The notes: a model not told the origin generated them from the sequence alone. A DNA stretch of 46,446 nucleotides from an uncultured bacterium (GCA_937936675.1 CALDDL010000019.1:1-46446); one strand, 5' to 3'; counted from the first letter of the stretch, positions 7,878 to 16,417 are shown. A program made the numbers and translations.

Positions 7878-8810
7878 ATGAAACAAGCATTAGGGAGAGG
7901 ATTAGATGCCTTAATTAATCCACAAGGAAAAGATAATAAAGATCAACCTTTAACTGTGGAAAGCACTAATATTAAAAATGTTGATGGAACAACTATCGAT
8001 ATACTAGTAAAAATTCCTATAGAGACAATCGTCCCAAATGAATTTCAGCCGAGAACCGAATTTAATACCGATGCTCTTAATGAATTAAAAAAATCTATTC
8101 TTGAAAATGGATTGATTCAACCTATTACGGTAAGAAGAGTAAATAACCATTACGAACTTGTTTCAGGCGAAAGACGACTTAGAGCATGTAAAGATATCGG
8201 TTATAAAGATATACCTGCTTATGTTATAAAAGTAGATACTAAAGAGGCAATGCTCGCTCTTTCACTTATTGAAAATATTCAAAGAGAAGAGCTTAACCCT
8301 ATCGAAATAGCTAACGCTTATAGAAGACTTATGGATGAATGCTCTCTTACTCAAGAAGAGATTGCAGATAAAGTAGGAAAAGATCGAAGCACCATTACAA
8401 ATTCTATCAGATTGCTTAAACTTCCGGCTGAGGTTCAATCTGCTTTAATTAAAGATGAAATTTCTTCTGGTCATGCTCGTGCTTTAATTAATCTTCCTAC
8501 ATCAAATATTCAAGTGCAATTTCTTGATAAAATAAAAAAAGAAAATCTTTCTGTAAGAAAAGTGGAACAATTAGTAAGAGAATTTTTAGAAACAAAAACG
8601 AAGAAATTTCTTAAAGCCGATCAAAAAAATTCACATTCTCATACACCGCTTAGAAGTTTTGAAGAAAGATTACAACTTATTATGGGTACAAAAGTATTTT
8701 GCAAACAAAAGAAAGATGGTAAAGGAGAAGTAGTTATTGAATTTTATTCAGACGATGAATTTGAAAGGTTACTTGAACTATTTGAGATTATCAGGAAAAA
8801 TAATAGTTAG
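7878..8810 (+). CDS. parB: Chromosome-partitioning protein ParB (Spo0J), CTP-dependent clamp
   Basis: A 310-aa ParB. The N-terminal MKQALGRGLDALI is the ParA-stimulating peptide typical of the family. The CTPase domain (about 45-140) holds GERRLR (97-102) and ENIQREELNP, both nucleotide-binding motifs. The HTH that recognises parS covers about 150-210 (LTQEEIADKVGKDRSTITN). The C-terminus (about 260-310) is the dimerisation domain. It follows parA by 1 nt. I saw no consensus parS palindrome (GTTTCACGTGAAAC type) in the window. The usual neighbours rsmG and mnmG are absent, so the origin need not be adjacent. Confidence 0.95.
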   Translation: MKQALGRGLDALINPQGKDNKDQPLTVESTNIKNVDGTTIDILVKIPIETIVPNEFQPRTEFNTDALNELKKSILENGLIQPITVRRVNNHYELVSGERRLRACKDIGYKDIPAYVIKVDTKEAMLALSLIENIQREELNPIEIANAYRRLMDECSLTQEEIADKVGKDRSTITNSIRLLKLPAEVQSALIKDEISSGHARALINLPTSNIQVQFLDKIKKENLSVRKVEQLVREFLETKTKKFLKADQKNSHSHTPLRSFEERLQLIMGTKVFCKQKKDGKGEVVIEFYSDDEFERLLELFEIIRKNNS

Positions 8811-9270
8811 TTTTTTCTTTATTATAATCTCTTTTTCCGAAATCTCTGCGCAGGAATCGAACGATTCTACTAAGTTTGTTATGCAAAAATCTCCTCTTAG
8901 TGCAGTACTCCAAAGCGCCGTTCTGCCGGGTCTTGGACAAATTTATAATGAATCTTATTGGAAAGCTCCCGTCTTCTGGTCTATTCTCGGCTACTTTACC
9001 TATGAATGGATCGATAATAATAATAAGTATAAAGATTACCGGACTCTATTCACAAATTCTCAAAAAATTTCTCCCGATGGTAATAGGGGATATTTAAGCC
9101 TAAGAGAATTTTATCGAGACCAAAGAGACCAGTTCGCAGTTTATATCGGAATTACTTATTTCTTGAATCTTGTCGATGCCTATGTGGATGCTCATCTTTT
9201 CGATTTTAATGTGGAGGATGATTTTGGCTCTAAGAAATTCAATCTATCACTCAAGGTGCCGCTAAAATGA
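8755..9270 (+). CDS. DUF5683 domain protein, predicted secreted/membrane
   Basis: A 171-aa protein if started at the ATG at 8755, which overlaps the end of parB by 56 nt in another frame; a TTG at 8737 is also open. A hydrophobic signal segment (IIVSFFFIIISFSEISA) precedes QES, suggesting export with cleavage near residue 34. The mature part contains SPLSAVLQSAVLPGLGQIYN, followed by YWKAPVFWSILGYFTYEW, the core pattern of DUF5683 proteins common in Bacteroidota. Function is unknown. A parB-DUF5683 association recurs in that phylum as far as I recall. It overlaps the next gene by 4 nt. Confidence 0.78.
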   Translation: MNLKGYLNYLRLSGKIIVSFFFIIISFSEISAQESNDSTKFVMQKSPLSAVLQSAVLPGLGQIYNESYWKAPVFWSILGYFTYEWIDNNNKYKDYRTLFTNSQKISPDGNRGYLSLREFYRDQRDQFAVYIGITYFLNLVDAYVDAHLFDFNVEDDFGSKKFNLSLKVPLK

Positions 9271-9953
9271 AAAATAATATCAATTGCCCATCTTGTGGTA
9301 AATCTAACTCGTTCTATAATTTGAACTGTGTCGAATGCAAAAATTTCTTAAGAAATCGCGTTGCTAATATTGATCTCTGGGATACCATTTCTCAAATTCT
9401 TCATTCACCATCCGAAACAATTAAAAATTTAGTCTTTGCTCAAAAGAAAAATTATCTCTTTCTGCTTATTATTCTTGCAAGTATCGCAAGTTTCACTAAT
9501 TCTGTCCCGATAAAAAATATTCTTTTCAATTCTACAATAGAAATAGATTATTATTTTGGCTCTCTTGTGATAAATACATTTTTATATTCTTTATTTATAA
9601 TTATTGTCTCATTCATTATATGGATTGTATTAAAATCATTTCGATATTCAGTCAGAATTTATGATGTGATCGTAATAAATACTTTTTCTTTCATCCCGGT
9701 AATTATTTCATTTCTTTTTACTACTCCGGTCAAATTAGCTCTCTTTAGAGAATATTTTCTTACCTTTAATCCATCACCGTTTATGGTAAAACCTCTCGCT
9801 TCCTACATACTTTATGGAATCGATTTAATTTTTCTTATCTGGTCTATGTTCATTCTTTTCTTTGGGTATTCCACGATTCAAAAGAATAAAGCAGTAACTT
9901 CTTTCGTTGTCATCTTCTTTTTGGTTGTTTATTTTATTGCGCTAATTCTATAA
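9267..9953 (+). CDS. Zinc-ribbon multi-pass membrane protein, possibly Yip1-like
   Basis: A 228-aa protein with an N-terminal zinc ribbon (Cys7-x2-Cys10 and Cys21-x2-Cys24) followed by about five hydrophobic helices, roughly 64-84, 97-125, 138-160, 178-202 and 206-227. A segment before the first helix (LWDTISQILHSPSETIKNL) resembles the start of Yip1-type domains found in many bacterial membrane proteins; that assignment is tentative. Function is unknown. The start overlaps the DUF5683 gene by 4 nt (ATGA). Its last 25 nt overlap the convergent ppx gene on the other strand. Confidence 0.7.
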   Translation: MKNNINCPSCGKSNSFYNLNCVECKNFLRNRVANIDLWDTISQILHSPSETIKNLVFAQKKNYLFLLIILASIASFTNSVPIKNILFNSTIEIDYYFGSLVINTFLYSLFIIIVSFIIWIVLKSFRYSVRIYDVIVINTFSFIPVIISFLFTTPVKLALFREYFLTFNPSPFMVKPLASYILYGIDLIFLIWSMFILFFGYSTIQKNKAVTSFVVIFFLVVYFIALIL

Positions 9954-10885
9954 CCCATTTTTTCTAAGCGATTCAAGATAGTGCCGTATCTTAGTCCTCG
10001 TGTGCTTACTATAAGAGATTCATTATTTAACAACTCAAGCAAACCTAATAAAATCAAACTACCAGTGAGCAAAAGGTCTTCTCTCCCTTTAACTACTTCT
10101 CCATATTCCTCTAAAACTTTTTCTTTATTCATAGCAGATATGGAATTAATTATTGCATGAATATCGAATTTGGATAGATGTACCCCATCTATTAACCTCT
10201 CTTCAAATGCTTTTAAATTCAGTTTAATACAAGCTAATGTGGTTGGTGTCCCGGCGACTGCAATAATAGAATCAAATCTCGGAAGAGTTTCTATAACGGG
10301 ATTGAACACCGTAATTATTTCTCTTTTTATTTCTGCAATTATTTCTTGCGTTGGAGGATAGGTAGAAATAAATCGATCATATAAAGTTACCACTCCAATA
10401 TTATTGCTCTTCCTAAAAATTATTCCATCAGATTCGTTTCCGACTATCAACTCGGTACTTCCGCCGCCAATATCAATAATTAGCTTTGAACTATTTTCAT
10501 TCTTAGAAAATGCCGAACCAATAAATGATAAATATGCTTCTTCCTCTCCCGATAGAATTTCTATTTCAATACCTGATTTATTTTTTACTAAATCAATAAT
10601 TCCTTCTGCATTATCCGCATTTCTAAAAACATAAGTACCGGTTGCTAATATTAGTCCACAATCATATTCTTTAATTATTTCATTAAATTCTTCAAGAATA
10701 TTTAGAAGCAAATTAATTTTATTTTCTGAGATTCGCTTTGTGTTTATTACACCTTCACTTAATCTTGGAGTTCTGTAATGATTTGAAATGATCTTTAATT
10801 CTCGAGTATTTAAATCATACTCTGTAATTAAAAGTATAACGGAATTTGAACCAATATCAATTGAGGCAATACGCAATTTTTTCAT
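9929..10885 (-). CDS. Ppx/GppA-family exopolyphosphatase
   Basis: Ppx/GppA enzymes hydrolyse polyphosphate or pppGpp with an actin-like ATPase fold. This 318-aa protein is the short two-lobed form without the C-terminal HD-like domain of E. coli Ppx. Motifs: SIDIGSNSVILLI (phosphate 1 loop), ATGTYVFRNADNAEGII, EILSGEEEAYLSFIGS with the catalytic Glu, IIDIGGGSTELIVG (phosphate 2) and VAGTPTTLACI. Substrate preference between polyP and pppGpp cannot be decided from sequence. It is a single gene between two plus-strand runs and starts 34 nt from the divergent gene at 10920. Its 3' end overlaps the zinc-ribbon gene. Confidence 0.9.
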   Translation of the reverse strand: MKKLRIASIDIGSNSVILLITEYDLNTRELKIISNHYRTPRLSEGVINTKRISENKINLLLNILEEFNEIIKEYDCGLILATGTYVFRNADNAEGIIDLVKNKSGIEIEILSGEEEAYLSFIGSAFSKNENSSKLIIDIGGGSTELIVGNESDGIIFRKSNNIGVVTLYDRFISTYPPTQEIIAEIKREIITVFNPVIETLPRFDSIIAVAGTPTTLACIKLNLKAFEERLIDGVHLSKFDIHAIINSISAMNKEKVLEEYGEVVKGREDLLLTGSLILLGLLELLNNESLIVSTRGLRYGTILNRLEKMGYRISAIK

Positions 10886-10919
10886 ATATTTGTTAATTGT
10901 TAAAAATGACGATTAAAAA

Positions 10920-11441
10920 ATGGAAAAACTAAGCAAAGTTAACAAAGTATTATTTTATTTTACTGTATTATTTTTTGTTATTTGGTTAGGCGGATATATA
11001 AGCCGTCAATTAGTTGTTTATCAACTTTTTAATGCAAACGACTTAACCTTGAAATCGGTATTTGATGCTTTCAATCTTGTACCTACTCTTTATGTTATAT
11101 CACCGATTCTTACCATTAACATGGTTACCTATATCTCATTTTTAGCCTTTTTTATCCTCTTCCTTCTTGCATCTAAAATTAATTTGAGAAGGGAAGGTTG
11201 GCTCTTTATATCTCTTATAATTGTAGTAATTACCGCCCCTTTTGAACTTTATCTCTTGTCCTATGATTATTCAGTTATCGCAGGTGTGCTTACAGAAAAT
11301 TTCGATAGTTTTAAATTGGCTGGAATTCTTAAGGAAAGAATCGTTGTTTTAAGTAGTTTTTCTTTAGTAGAAATTTTCTGCTATTTTGGAATAATATTTT
11401 TATACATCTTTAGACCTCTGACCAAAAAAGATGAAAATTAA
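10920..11441 (+). CDS. Unknown integral membrane protein
   Basis: A 173-aa protein that I do not recognise. It has four predicted transmembrane helices at about 9-26, 55-82 (likely with a polar break), 93-113 and 143-166, ending in a short charged tail RPLTKKDEN. There is no signal peptide cleavage site, cysteine pair or catalytic motif. It is the first gene of a plus-strand run and overlaps the next small gene by 11 nt, which in turn overlaps aroQ by 4 nt, so the three are likely translated together. Real-gene status is supported by length, membrane topology and tight coupling. Confidence 0.6.
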   Translation: MEKLSKVNKVLFYFTVLFFVIWLGGYISRQLVVYQLFNANDLTLKSVFDAFNLVPTLYVISPILTINMVTYISFLAFFILFLLASKINLRREGWLFISLIIVVITAPFELYLLSYDYSVIAGVLTENFDSFKLAGILKERIVVLSSFSLVEIFCYFGIIFLYIFRPLTKKDEN

Positions 11442-11703
11442 AGAGAAAGAATTTGAAGCTCTATTACAAGACTTAAAATCTCTTGCAAATCAAATGGGAG
11501 CAACCGTCAGGTTTGAAAGAGGAGATTTTAAAGGAGGATATTGCCTTCTTAAGGATTCCAAAGTTGTAGTGATAAATAAACTTAGTAATACTCAAAAAAA
11601 AGTCATGACTCTTGCAGCCGCACTTAGCGAATTGGGAATTGATGAAATATATATGCCACCAAGATTAAGAGAAATTATAGAAGAAATGGACGAAAATAAA
11701 TGA
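11431..11703 (+). CDS. Conserved-looking small protein of unknown function upstream of aroQ
   Basis: A 90-aa soluble protein, not assigned to a family. It looks like a compact alpha/beta fold: an N-terminal helix (EFEALLQDLKSLANQM), strands around RFERGDFKGGYCLLKD and KVVVINK, a helix (TQKKVMTLAAALSELG) and a C-terminal IYMPPRLREIIEEM. The DFKGGYCLL and PPRLREIIE segments look like conserved family signatures rather than random sequence. It overlaps the preceding membrane-protein gene by 11 nt and aroQ by 4 nt (ATGA), implying coupling to shikimate-pathway expression, though no link to that pathway is shown. Confidence 0.65.
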   Translation: MKIKEKEFEALLQDLKSLANQMGATVRFERGDFKGGYCLLKDSKVVVINKLSNTQKKVMTLAAALSELGIDEIYMPPRLREIIEEMDENK

Positions 11704-12128
11704 AAATAATGGTAATTAATGGACCTAACTTGAACTTGCTCCATCTACGTGATCCCAAACTATATGGGGAATTTGATCTTAATATGATCGAAAAACTTAT
11801 AAAAAATGAATTCCCTGATATCCAATTTGAATTTTATCAATCAAATCATGAAGGAGAAATTGTACATTTAATTCAAAAATCGGGAGCATACTTTGATGGA
11901 GTTATACTTAATCCGGGTGGATATGCTCATACTTCAGTTGCTATTCGTGATGCTTTAGAACTATGCTCCCTCCCTAAAATTGAAGTGCATTTATCTAACA
12001 TAAGTGCTAGAGATGACTTTAGACAAACGCTTATAACCGCCCCAAAATGCAATGGTTATATATCTGGATTTAATGAATTGAGTTACCTTGCTGGAATTTA
12101 TCTATTAAAAAAATTAATTAGGAAATAA
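11700..12128 (+). CDS. aroQ: 3-dehydroquinate dehydratase, type II
   Basis: Dehydrates 3-dehydroquinate to 3-dehydroshikimate in the shikimate pathway; the type II enzyme is a small flavodoxin-fold dodecamer. The 142-aa length is typical. Key residues are visible: INGPNLNLLHLRDP with Arg17, the lid Tyr22 (LYGEF), Asn71 in NPGGYAHTSVAIRDAL with His77, EVHLSN with Glu95 and His97, and Arg108 in ARDDFRQT. The residue after that Arg is Gln where His is usual, a mild change outside the core acid/base pair. It is coupled to the preceding 90-aa gene by a 4-nt overlap and lies 1 nt before a HAD phosphatase. Confidence 0.95.
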   Translation: MKIMVINGPNLNLLHLRDPKLYGEFDLNMIEKLIKNEFPDIQFEFYQSNHEGEIVHLIQKSGAYFDGVILNPGGYAHTSVAIRDALELCSLPKIEVHLSNISARDDFRQTLITAPKCNGYISGFNELSYLAGIYLLKKLIRK

Positions 12129-12129
12129 A

Positions 12130-12813
12130 ATGATTAAGGCAATTATTTTTGATTTGGATAATACTCTCGTTGATTTTATGAAAATGAAAGAGAGAGCTAT
12201 TGAAGCAGCAATTAAAGCAATGATCGATTCTGGTTTGCCGCTTACTTTCCCAGAAGCAAAAGAAAAAATTAATAGTATTTATCGGGAGCAAGGCATTGAA
12301 TATCAAAAAGTCTTTGATCAACTTCTTCAAAATGAACTCAACGTAATAGATCATAAAGTCCTTGCTGCCGGAATTGTAGCTTATAGGAAAGCTCGTGAAG
12401 CTGAACTTAATCCATATCCTCACGTATATTCCACCTTAGTTTCGTTAGTAAAATTAGGACTTAAACTGGGAATTGTCTCAGATGCTCCCATGAGAGAAGC
12501 ATGGCTTCGTCTTGCATCTCTAAATTTTCATGTTTTCTTTGATGCTGTTGTAACTTTTGAAGAAACAGGTAAGCGTAAACCTAGTCCTGAACCTTTTCAG
12601 GCAATATTAAAAAAACTAAATGTTAATCCAGAAGAAGCATTAATGGTAGGTGATTGGGCTGAACGTGATATTGTGGGTGCAGCTTTAATCGGTATGAAAA
12701 CCGCTTTTGCTAAATATGGAGATACTTTCAATACAAGCAGCCATACCGCTGATTTTGAGTTGAAAGACGTTCAAGAACTTATAGATATAGTAAAGGAATT
12801 AAACAAGTTATAG
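12130..12813 (+). CDS. HAD-superfamily hydrolase, subfamily IA
   Basis: A 227-aa phosphatase-type protein. The four HAD motifs are present: I, FDLDNTLVDF (nucleophile Asp8 and Asp10); II, GIVSDAP; III, the Lys in GKRKPSP; IV, MVGDWAERDIVGA. Its insert and spacing resemble the group classified as TIGR02253 (for example KAMIDSGLPL, AAGIVAYRKA and LNPYPHVYSTL). The substrate is unknown. It starts 1 nt after aroQ and probably closes that operon, since a 94-nt gap follows before the MerR gene. Confidence 0.88.
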   Translation: MIKAIIFDLDNTLVDFMKMKERAIEAAIKAMIDSGLPLTFPEAKEKINSIYREQGIEYQKVFDQLLQNELNVIDHKVLAAGIVAYRKAREAELNPYPHVYSTLVSLVKLGLKLGIVSDAPMREAWLRLASLNFHVFFDAVVTFEETGKRKPSPEPFQAILKKLNVNPEEALMVGDWAERDIVGAALIGMKTAFAKYGDTFNTSSHTADFELKDVQELIDIVKELNKL

Positions 12814-12907
12814 TTTTTGCTTAAACAAGTTCCTTAGTTTCTCTTTTTTAGTTGATTATTTACAATAGTATATATATTTTAGCTAAAGTCAGTAGCGAGA
12901 TAATCGT

Positions 12908-13291
12908 ATGAAGGACTTTGGTCTTAAAAAACTCTATTATTCTATCAGTGAGGTAAGCAAATTATCGGGTCTAGAGCAGTATATACTCCGTTATTGGGAA
13001 ACCGAATTTGATCAACTTAAACCCGGTAAAAATCGCGCCGGTAATAGAATTTATACTAATAAAGATATAAAGCTAATTATTTATATCAAAAAACTTCTTC
13101 GTGAAGAAAAATATACTATTGAGGGAGCAAAGAAGATACTGGAGGATTTCTCTTCCAATAGCGATGTTCCACCTACAAAAGATTTATTTGAGAAGATGGA
13201 AGTGCCTTCTGAACTAGAAAATGGAAGAGACCTCAAAAAGGATTTGGAAGAAATAAAGAAAATTTTAATCTCGTTTAGAAACTATTTGTAA
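12908..13291 (+). CDS. MerR-family transcriptional regulator
   Basis: A 127-aa protein with an N-terminal MerR winged HTH: YYSISEVSKLSGLEQYILRY, then WETEFDQLKPGKNRAGNRIY and the wing residues NKDIKLI. A coiled-coil dimerisation helix covers about residues 55-80 and the C-terminal tail is short and acidic/basic with no cysteine cluster, so it does not look like a metal sensor. Proteins of this compact form are common in Bacteroidota and Chlorobi, and their ligands are unknown. It stands alone after a 94-nt gap and ends 6 nt before tRNA-Pro. Confidence 0.88.
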   Translation: MKDFGLKKLYYSISEVSKLSGLEQYILRYWETEFDQLKPGKNRAGNRIYTNKDIKLIIYIKKLLREEKYTIEGAKKILEDFSSNSDVPPTKDLFEKMEVPSELENGRDLKKDLEEIKKILISFRNYL

Positions 13292-13297
13292 TTAGCT

Positions 13298-13372
<75 letters not shown>

Positions 13373-13378
13373 CTACTG

Positions 13379-13405
13379 AGGCACATTGGATATGTGCCTT
13401 TTTTA
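13379..13405 (+). terminator. Rho-independent terminator after tRNA-Pro
   Basis: An 8-bp stem AGGCACAT / ATGTGCCT with a 5-nt loop (TGGAT), followed by a T-rich tract (TTTTTATTTTATTTT). It lies 6 nt beyond the tRNA and 40 nt before the purF start, so it should end the merR-tRNA transcript. Confidence 0.88.
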
Positions 13406-13445
13406 TTTTATTTTGACGACAAAAATTTTAATATAGTTGGACATT

Positions 13446-14927
13446 ATGAATATAGCTTCACTCGATAAACCTCGATGTAATTGCGGTGTCTTTGGTATCT
13501 TTGCTAATGACAATGCTTCTCTATTCACTTATTACGGTTTGCACTCACTTCAACACCGCGGTCAAGAAGCCGCCGGAATAGTAACATCATACAAAAACCC
13601 TAAGGGTAAATCTGTCTTTGGTCATCATAAAGATATGGGTTTGGTATATGATGTTTTCACAGCTCCCGACCTTTTTGAAAAAATCCTCATCGGTAATTCT
13701 GCTATTGGTCATAATCGCTATTCTACTACCGGATCGGCTGATTCTACTAAAAATATTCAACCCTTCATGGTAAATTATAGAATGGGAAATCTTGCAATCG
13801 CTCATAATGGTAACTTAACTAATGCTAAACAATTAAGAAAAAAATTGGTCAATGAAGGCTCTCTTTTCCAAACTACTAGCGATACAGAAGTGATTCTTCA
13901 CTTAATTGCAAAATCTCAAAAAACTACTCAAATTGAACAGATTAAAGAAGCTCTCTCTTTTCTTGAAGGTTCATATAGCTTAGTAATTTTGACTGATGAT
14001 AAATTATTCGGAGCTAGGGACCCTTATGGCTTCAGACCAATGTGTCTTGGGAAAATAAACGGTTCTTATATAATTACTTCCGAGACTTGTGCTCTCGATA
14101 TTAATTCTGCCGAATATATCAGAGATATCGAACCCGGAGAGATTGTTTCTATTGAATATGATAAATCGAATCAGGTCGTTGTTAATTCCTTTCTTCCTGA
14201 ATCAAAATTAGAATATAAGCATTGCGTTTTTGAATATATCTATTTTTCAAGACCCGATAGCAAAGTTTTCGGAGTCAATGTCGATAAGCTTCGCCGTAAA
14301 TTAGGGAAAGTACTTGCTCAAAATCATCCGGTTACTGACCCCGATGGAGATAAGGTAGTTGTAATCTCCGTTCCCGATAGCTCCAATACGGCAGCTCTCG
14401 GTTATCAAAATCAATTGAAAAAAATGGGAATCGAATCTAAATATGAACTTGGATTAATCCGAAGCCATTATATAGGAAGAACTTTTATCACACCTTCACA
14501 AAAGAAAAGAGAAGTAGGTGTAAAAATCAAATTTAATATCGTAAAAGGTGTTCTCGAAGGTAAAACTATTGTCCTAGTAGATGATTCTATTGTAAGAGGA
14601 ACTACTTCTAAACAATTAATTAGGTTACTCCGCGAAGCTAACCCAAAATCGATCCACGTAAGAATATCTTCTCCAACGATTATTAGCCCATGCTATTATG
14701 GAATGGATTTCCCCTCAAAAGAAGAACTAATTGCAAATAAATATGATAATGATGTAGAAAAAATCAGAGAGTATATGGAAGCTGATTCATTGGAATATCT
14801 TACTAATGATGAATTACTCGATGCAATGATTGACCATGAACCGTCTGAATTTTGCACCGCTTGCTTCTCGGGTATTTATCCGGTTAAAGTAAATATGGAA
14901 ATTACAAAAGATGAATACGATGATTAA
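13446..14927 (+). CDS. purF: Amidophosphoribosyltransferase
   Basis: First committed step of purine synthesis: PRPP plus glutamine gives phosphoribosylamine. I chose the ATG at 13446 (493 aa) over an in-frame TTG 9 nt upstream. The N-terminal Ntn glutaminase domain becomes active after a short propeptide is removed to expose Cys13 in CNCGVFGIF. The C-terminal phosphoribosyltransferase domain has the PRPP loop VLVDDSIVRGTTS (about 376-388). Cysteines at 260, 416, 470 and 473 (HCVFEYIYF, SPCYYGMD, FCTACFSG) correspond to the four [4Fe-4S] ligands of the Bacillus-type enzyme, which is oxygen sensitive. No other pur gene is in the window. It overlaps pgsA by 8 nt. Confidence 0.96.
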   Translation: MNIASLDKPRCNCGVFGIFANDNASLFTYYGLHSLQHRGQEAAGIVTSYKNPKGKSVFGHHKDMGLVYDVFTAPDLFEKILIGNSAIGHNRYSTTGSADSTKNIQPFMVNYRMGNLAIAHNGNLTNAKQLRKKLVNEGSLFQTTSDTEVILHLIAKSQKTTQIEQIKEALSFLEGSYSLVILTDDKLFGARDPYGFRPMCLGKINGSYIITSETCALDINSAEYIRDIEPGEIVSIEYDKSNQVVVNSFLPESKLEYKHCVFEYIYFSRPDSKVFGVNVDKLRRKLGKVLAQNHPVTDPDGDKVVVISVPDSSNTAALGYQNQLKKMGIESKYELGLIRSHYIGRTFITPSQKKREVGVKIKFNIVKGVLEGKTIVLVDDSIVRGTTSKQLIRLLREANPKSIHVRISSPTIISPCYYGMDFPSKEELIANKYDNDVEKIREYMEADSLEYLTNDELLDAMIDHEPSEFCTACFSGIYPVKVNMEITKDEYDD

Positions 14928-15504
14928 TTTTAATGAAATTAAAACAGCGTCAAATCTGGTAAGTCTATTTAGATTGCTTCTGGCAATTCCGACTTATTTT
15001 CTTTTAAATAATTCTTTAGTTGTTAATTCTGAACTTCGCTGGATAGTTTTTTCGATTTTGGCGGTGGCATATCTTAGCGATATTCTCGATGGTTACTTAG
15101 CAAGAAAATATAATCAAATTACCGAGATGGGGAAAATTATTGATCCGCTTGCAGATAAAGTTTTTGTAATTCTTTTAGTTATTCAATTATTCAGACAAAA
15201 TTTACTGCCTATAGAATCATTAATTATTTTTCTCTCTAGAGACATATTAATCTTCTTCGGTGGAATATTTGTCCAAAATAAAATTAAAAAAGTTCTCCCT
15301 TCAAATATGCTGGGCAAAATTACTGTCTTTACGATAGGAATTTTTATAATTATTATCGTACTTGGCGCTGGAAAAAATAATTTTCCTTTCGTTTTTATGT
15401 ACTATACTACAATAGTACTTAGCATCGCTTCGGTTATTGGCTATGGAATTAGAGGAATGGAGTCTATAAATTGGGGTAAAAATGGGATTTTTAGAAAAAA
15501 TTAA
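14920..15504 (+). CDS. pgsA: CDP-diacylglycerol-glycerol-3-phosphate 3-phosphatidyltransferase
   Basis: Inner-membrane enzyme making phosphatidylglycerol phosphate from CDP-diacylglycerol. The CDP-alcohol phosphotransferase motif DG-x2-AR-x8-G-x3-D-x3-D is intact: DILDGYLARKY followed by GKIIDPLADK. Roughly five to six hydrophobic helices span the 194 residues. The ATG at 14920 is preferred; it overlaps the purF stop by 8 nt, while another ATG at 14911 would add three residues. The 3' end overlaps ftsY by 23 nt. PgsA rather than phosphatidylserine synthase is inferred from length and motif context. Confidence 0.88.
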   Translation: MINFNEIKTASNLVSLFRLLLAIPTYFLLNNSLVVNSELRWIVFSILAVAYLSDILDGYLARKYNQITEMGKIIDPLADKVFVILLVIQLFRQNLLPIESLIIFLSRDILIFFGGIFVQNKIKKVLPSNMLGKITVFTIGIFIIIIVLGAGKNNFPFVFMYYTTIVLSIASVIGYGIRGMESINWGKNGIFRKN

Positions 15505-16417
15505 TTTTAAAAAGATAAAAGATGGACTTCAAACTACCCATAATAAAATAATCGGTAGGATTTCGGAAGTAATTACCGGTAAAGCCATTATTGATGAATC
15601 GACAATCGAGGAATTAGAGGAAATCCTTATTTCCTCCGATATCGGCTATGCATTAACAGCTAAAATTATAGATAAAATCCGCTCTGAATTAAAAAATGAT
15701 AAAAATAGGTCTATCGAAAATATAAAAGAGATACTTAAACAAGAATTAATGGCAATTTTCCCAAAAGAACACAATGCAGAGTATTTCTTAGATAAAGTAA
15801 AATCAAAAAAACCTTATGTCTTTTTGATAGTTGGAATTAATGGAGCAGGGAAAACTACAACTGTCGGTAAATTAGCAAAAATATTGAAAGACGAGAATTT
15901 GAAGGTAATTATCGGCTCTGCGGATACCTTTAGAGCTGCCGCAAATGAACAATTAGATATCTGGGCAAAAAGAGCTGATGTCGAAATTGTATCCGGAATA
16001 TCTAAAGACCCTTCTTCGGTCGTTTTTGATACAATCTCAAAAGCAATTTCTAACAATTATGATGTTGTCCTTATCGATACAGCCGGAAGACTACATACTA
16101 AAAATGACCTCATGTTCGAACTACAAAAAATCTTCAAAGTATCCCAAAAGCTTTTACCGGATGCTCCGCATGAAGTATTTCTCGTCCTCGATGGAAATAC
16201 AGGTCAAAATGCAATAGTTCAAGCCACAGAGTTTGAAAAATTCACAAAATTGAGCGGATTAGTGATTACCAAACTTGACGGAACTGCTAAAGGTGGAGTA
16301 TTATTTAAAATCGTATCCGATAAAAATCTTCCGATTCGCTTCATTGGTGTCGGAGAGGGGATTAATGATCTTCAATTCTTCGATCCTAAAACTATTATTG
16401 ATGCTATCGTAAATTGA
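15482..16417 (+). CDS. ftsY: Signal recognition particle receptor FtsY
   Basis: SRP receptor GTPase that delivers ribosome-nascent chains to the Sec translocon. The 311-aa protein is a short NG-only form without the long acidic A domain; an amphipathic N-terminus (GFLEKINFKKIKDGL) probably contacts the membrane. G motifs: GINGAGKTTT (118-127), ADTFRAAANEQL, DTAGR (199-203), TKLDGTAKGG (263-272) and the closing GVGEGINDLQFF. It overlaps pgsA by 23 nt, and its stop overlaps the TTG start of the lipid kinase gene by 4 nt (TTGA). Confidence 0.96.
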   Translation: MGFLEKINFKKIKDGLQTTHNKIIGRISEVITGKAIIDESTIEELEEILISSDIGYALTAKIIDKIRSELKNDKNRSIENIKEILKQELMAIFPKEHNAEYFLDKVKSKKPYVFLIVGINGAGKTTTVGKLAKILKDENLKVIIGSADTFRAAANEQLDIWAKRADVEIVSGISKDPSSVVFDTISKAISNNYDVVLIDTAGRLHTKNDLMFELQKIFKVSQKLLPDAPHEVFLVLDGNTGQNAIVQATEFEKFTKLSGLVITKLDGTAKGGVLFKIVSDKNLPIRFIGVGEGINDLQFFDPKTIIDAIVN

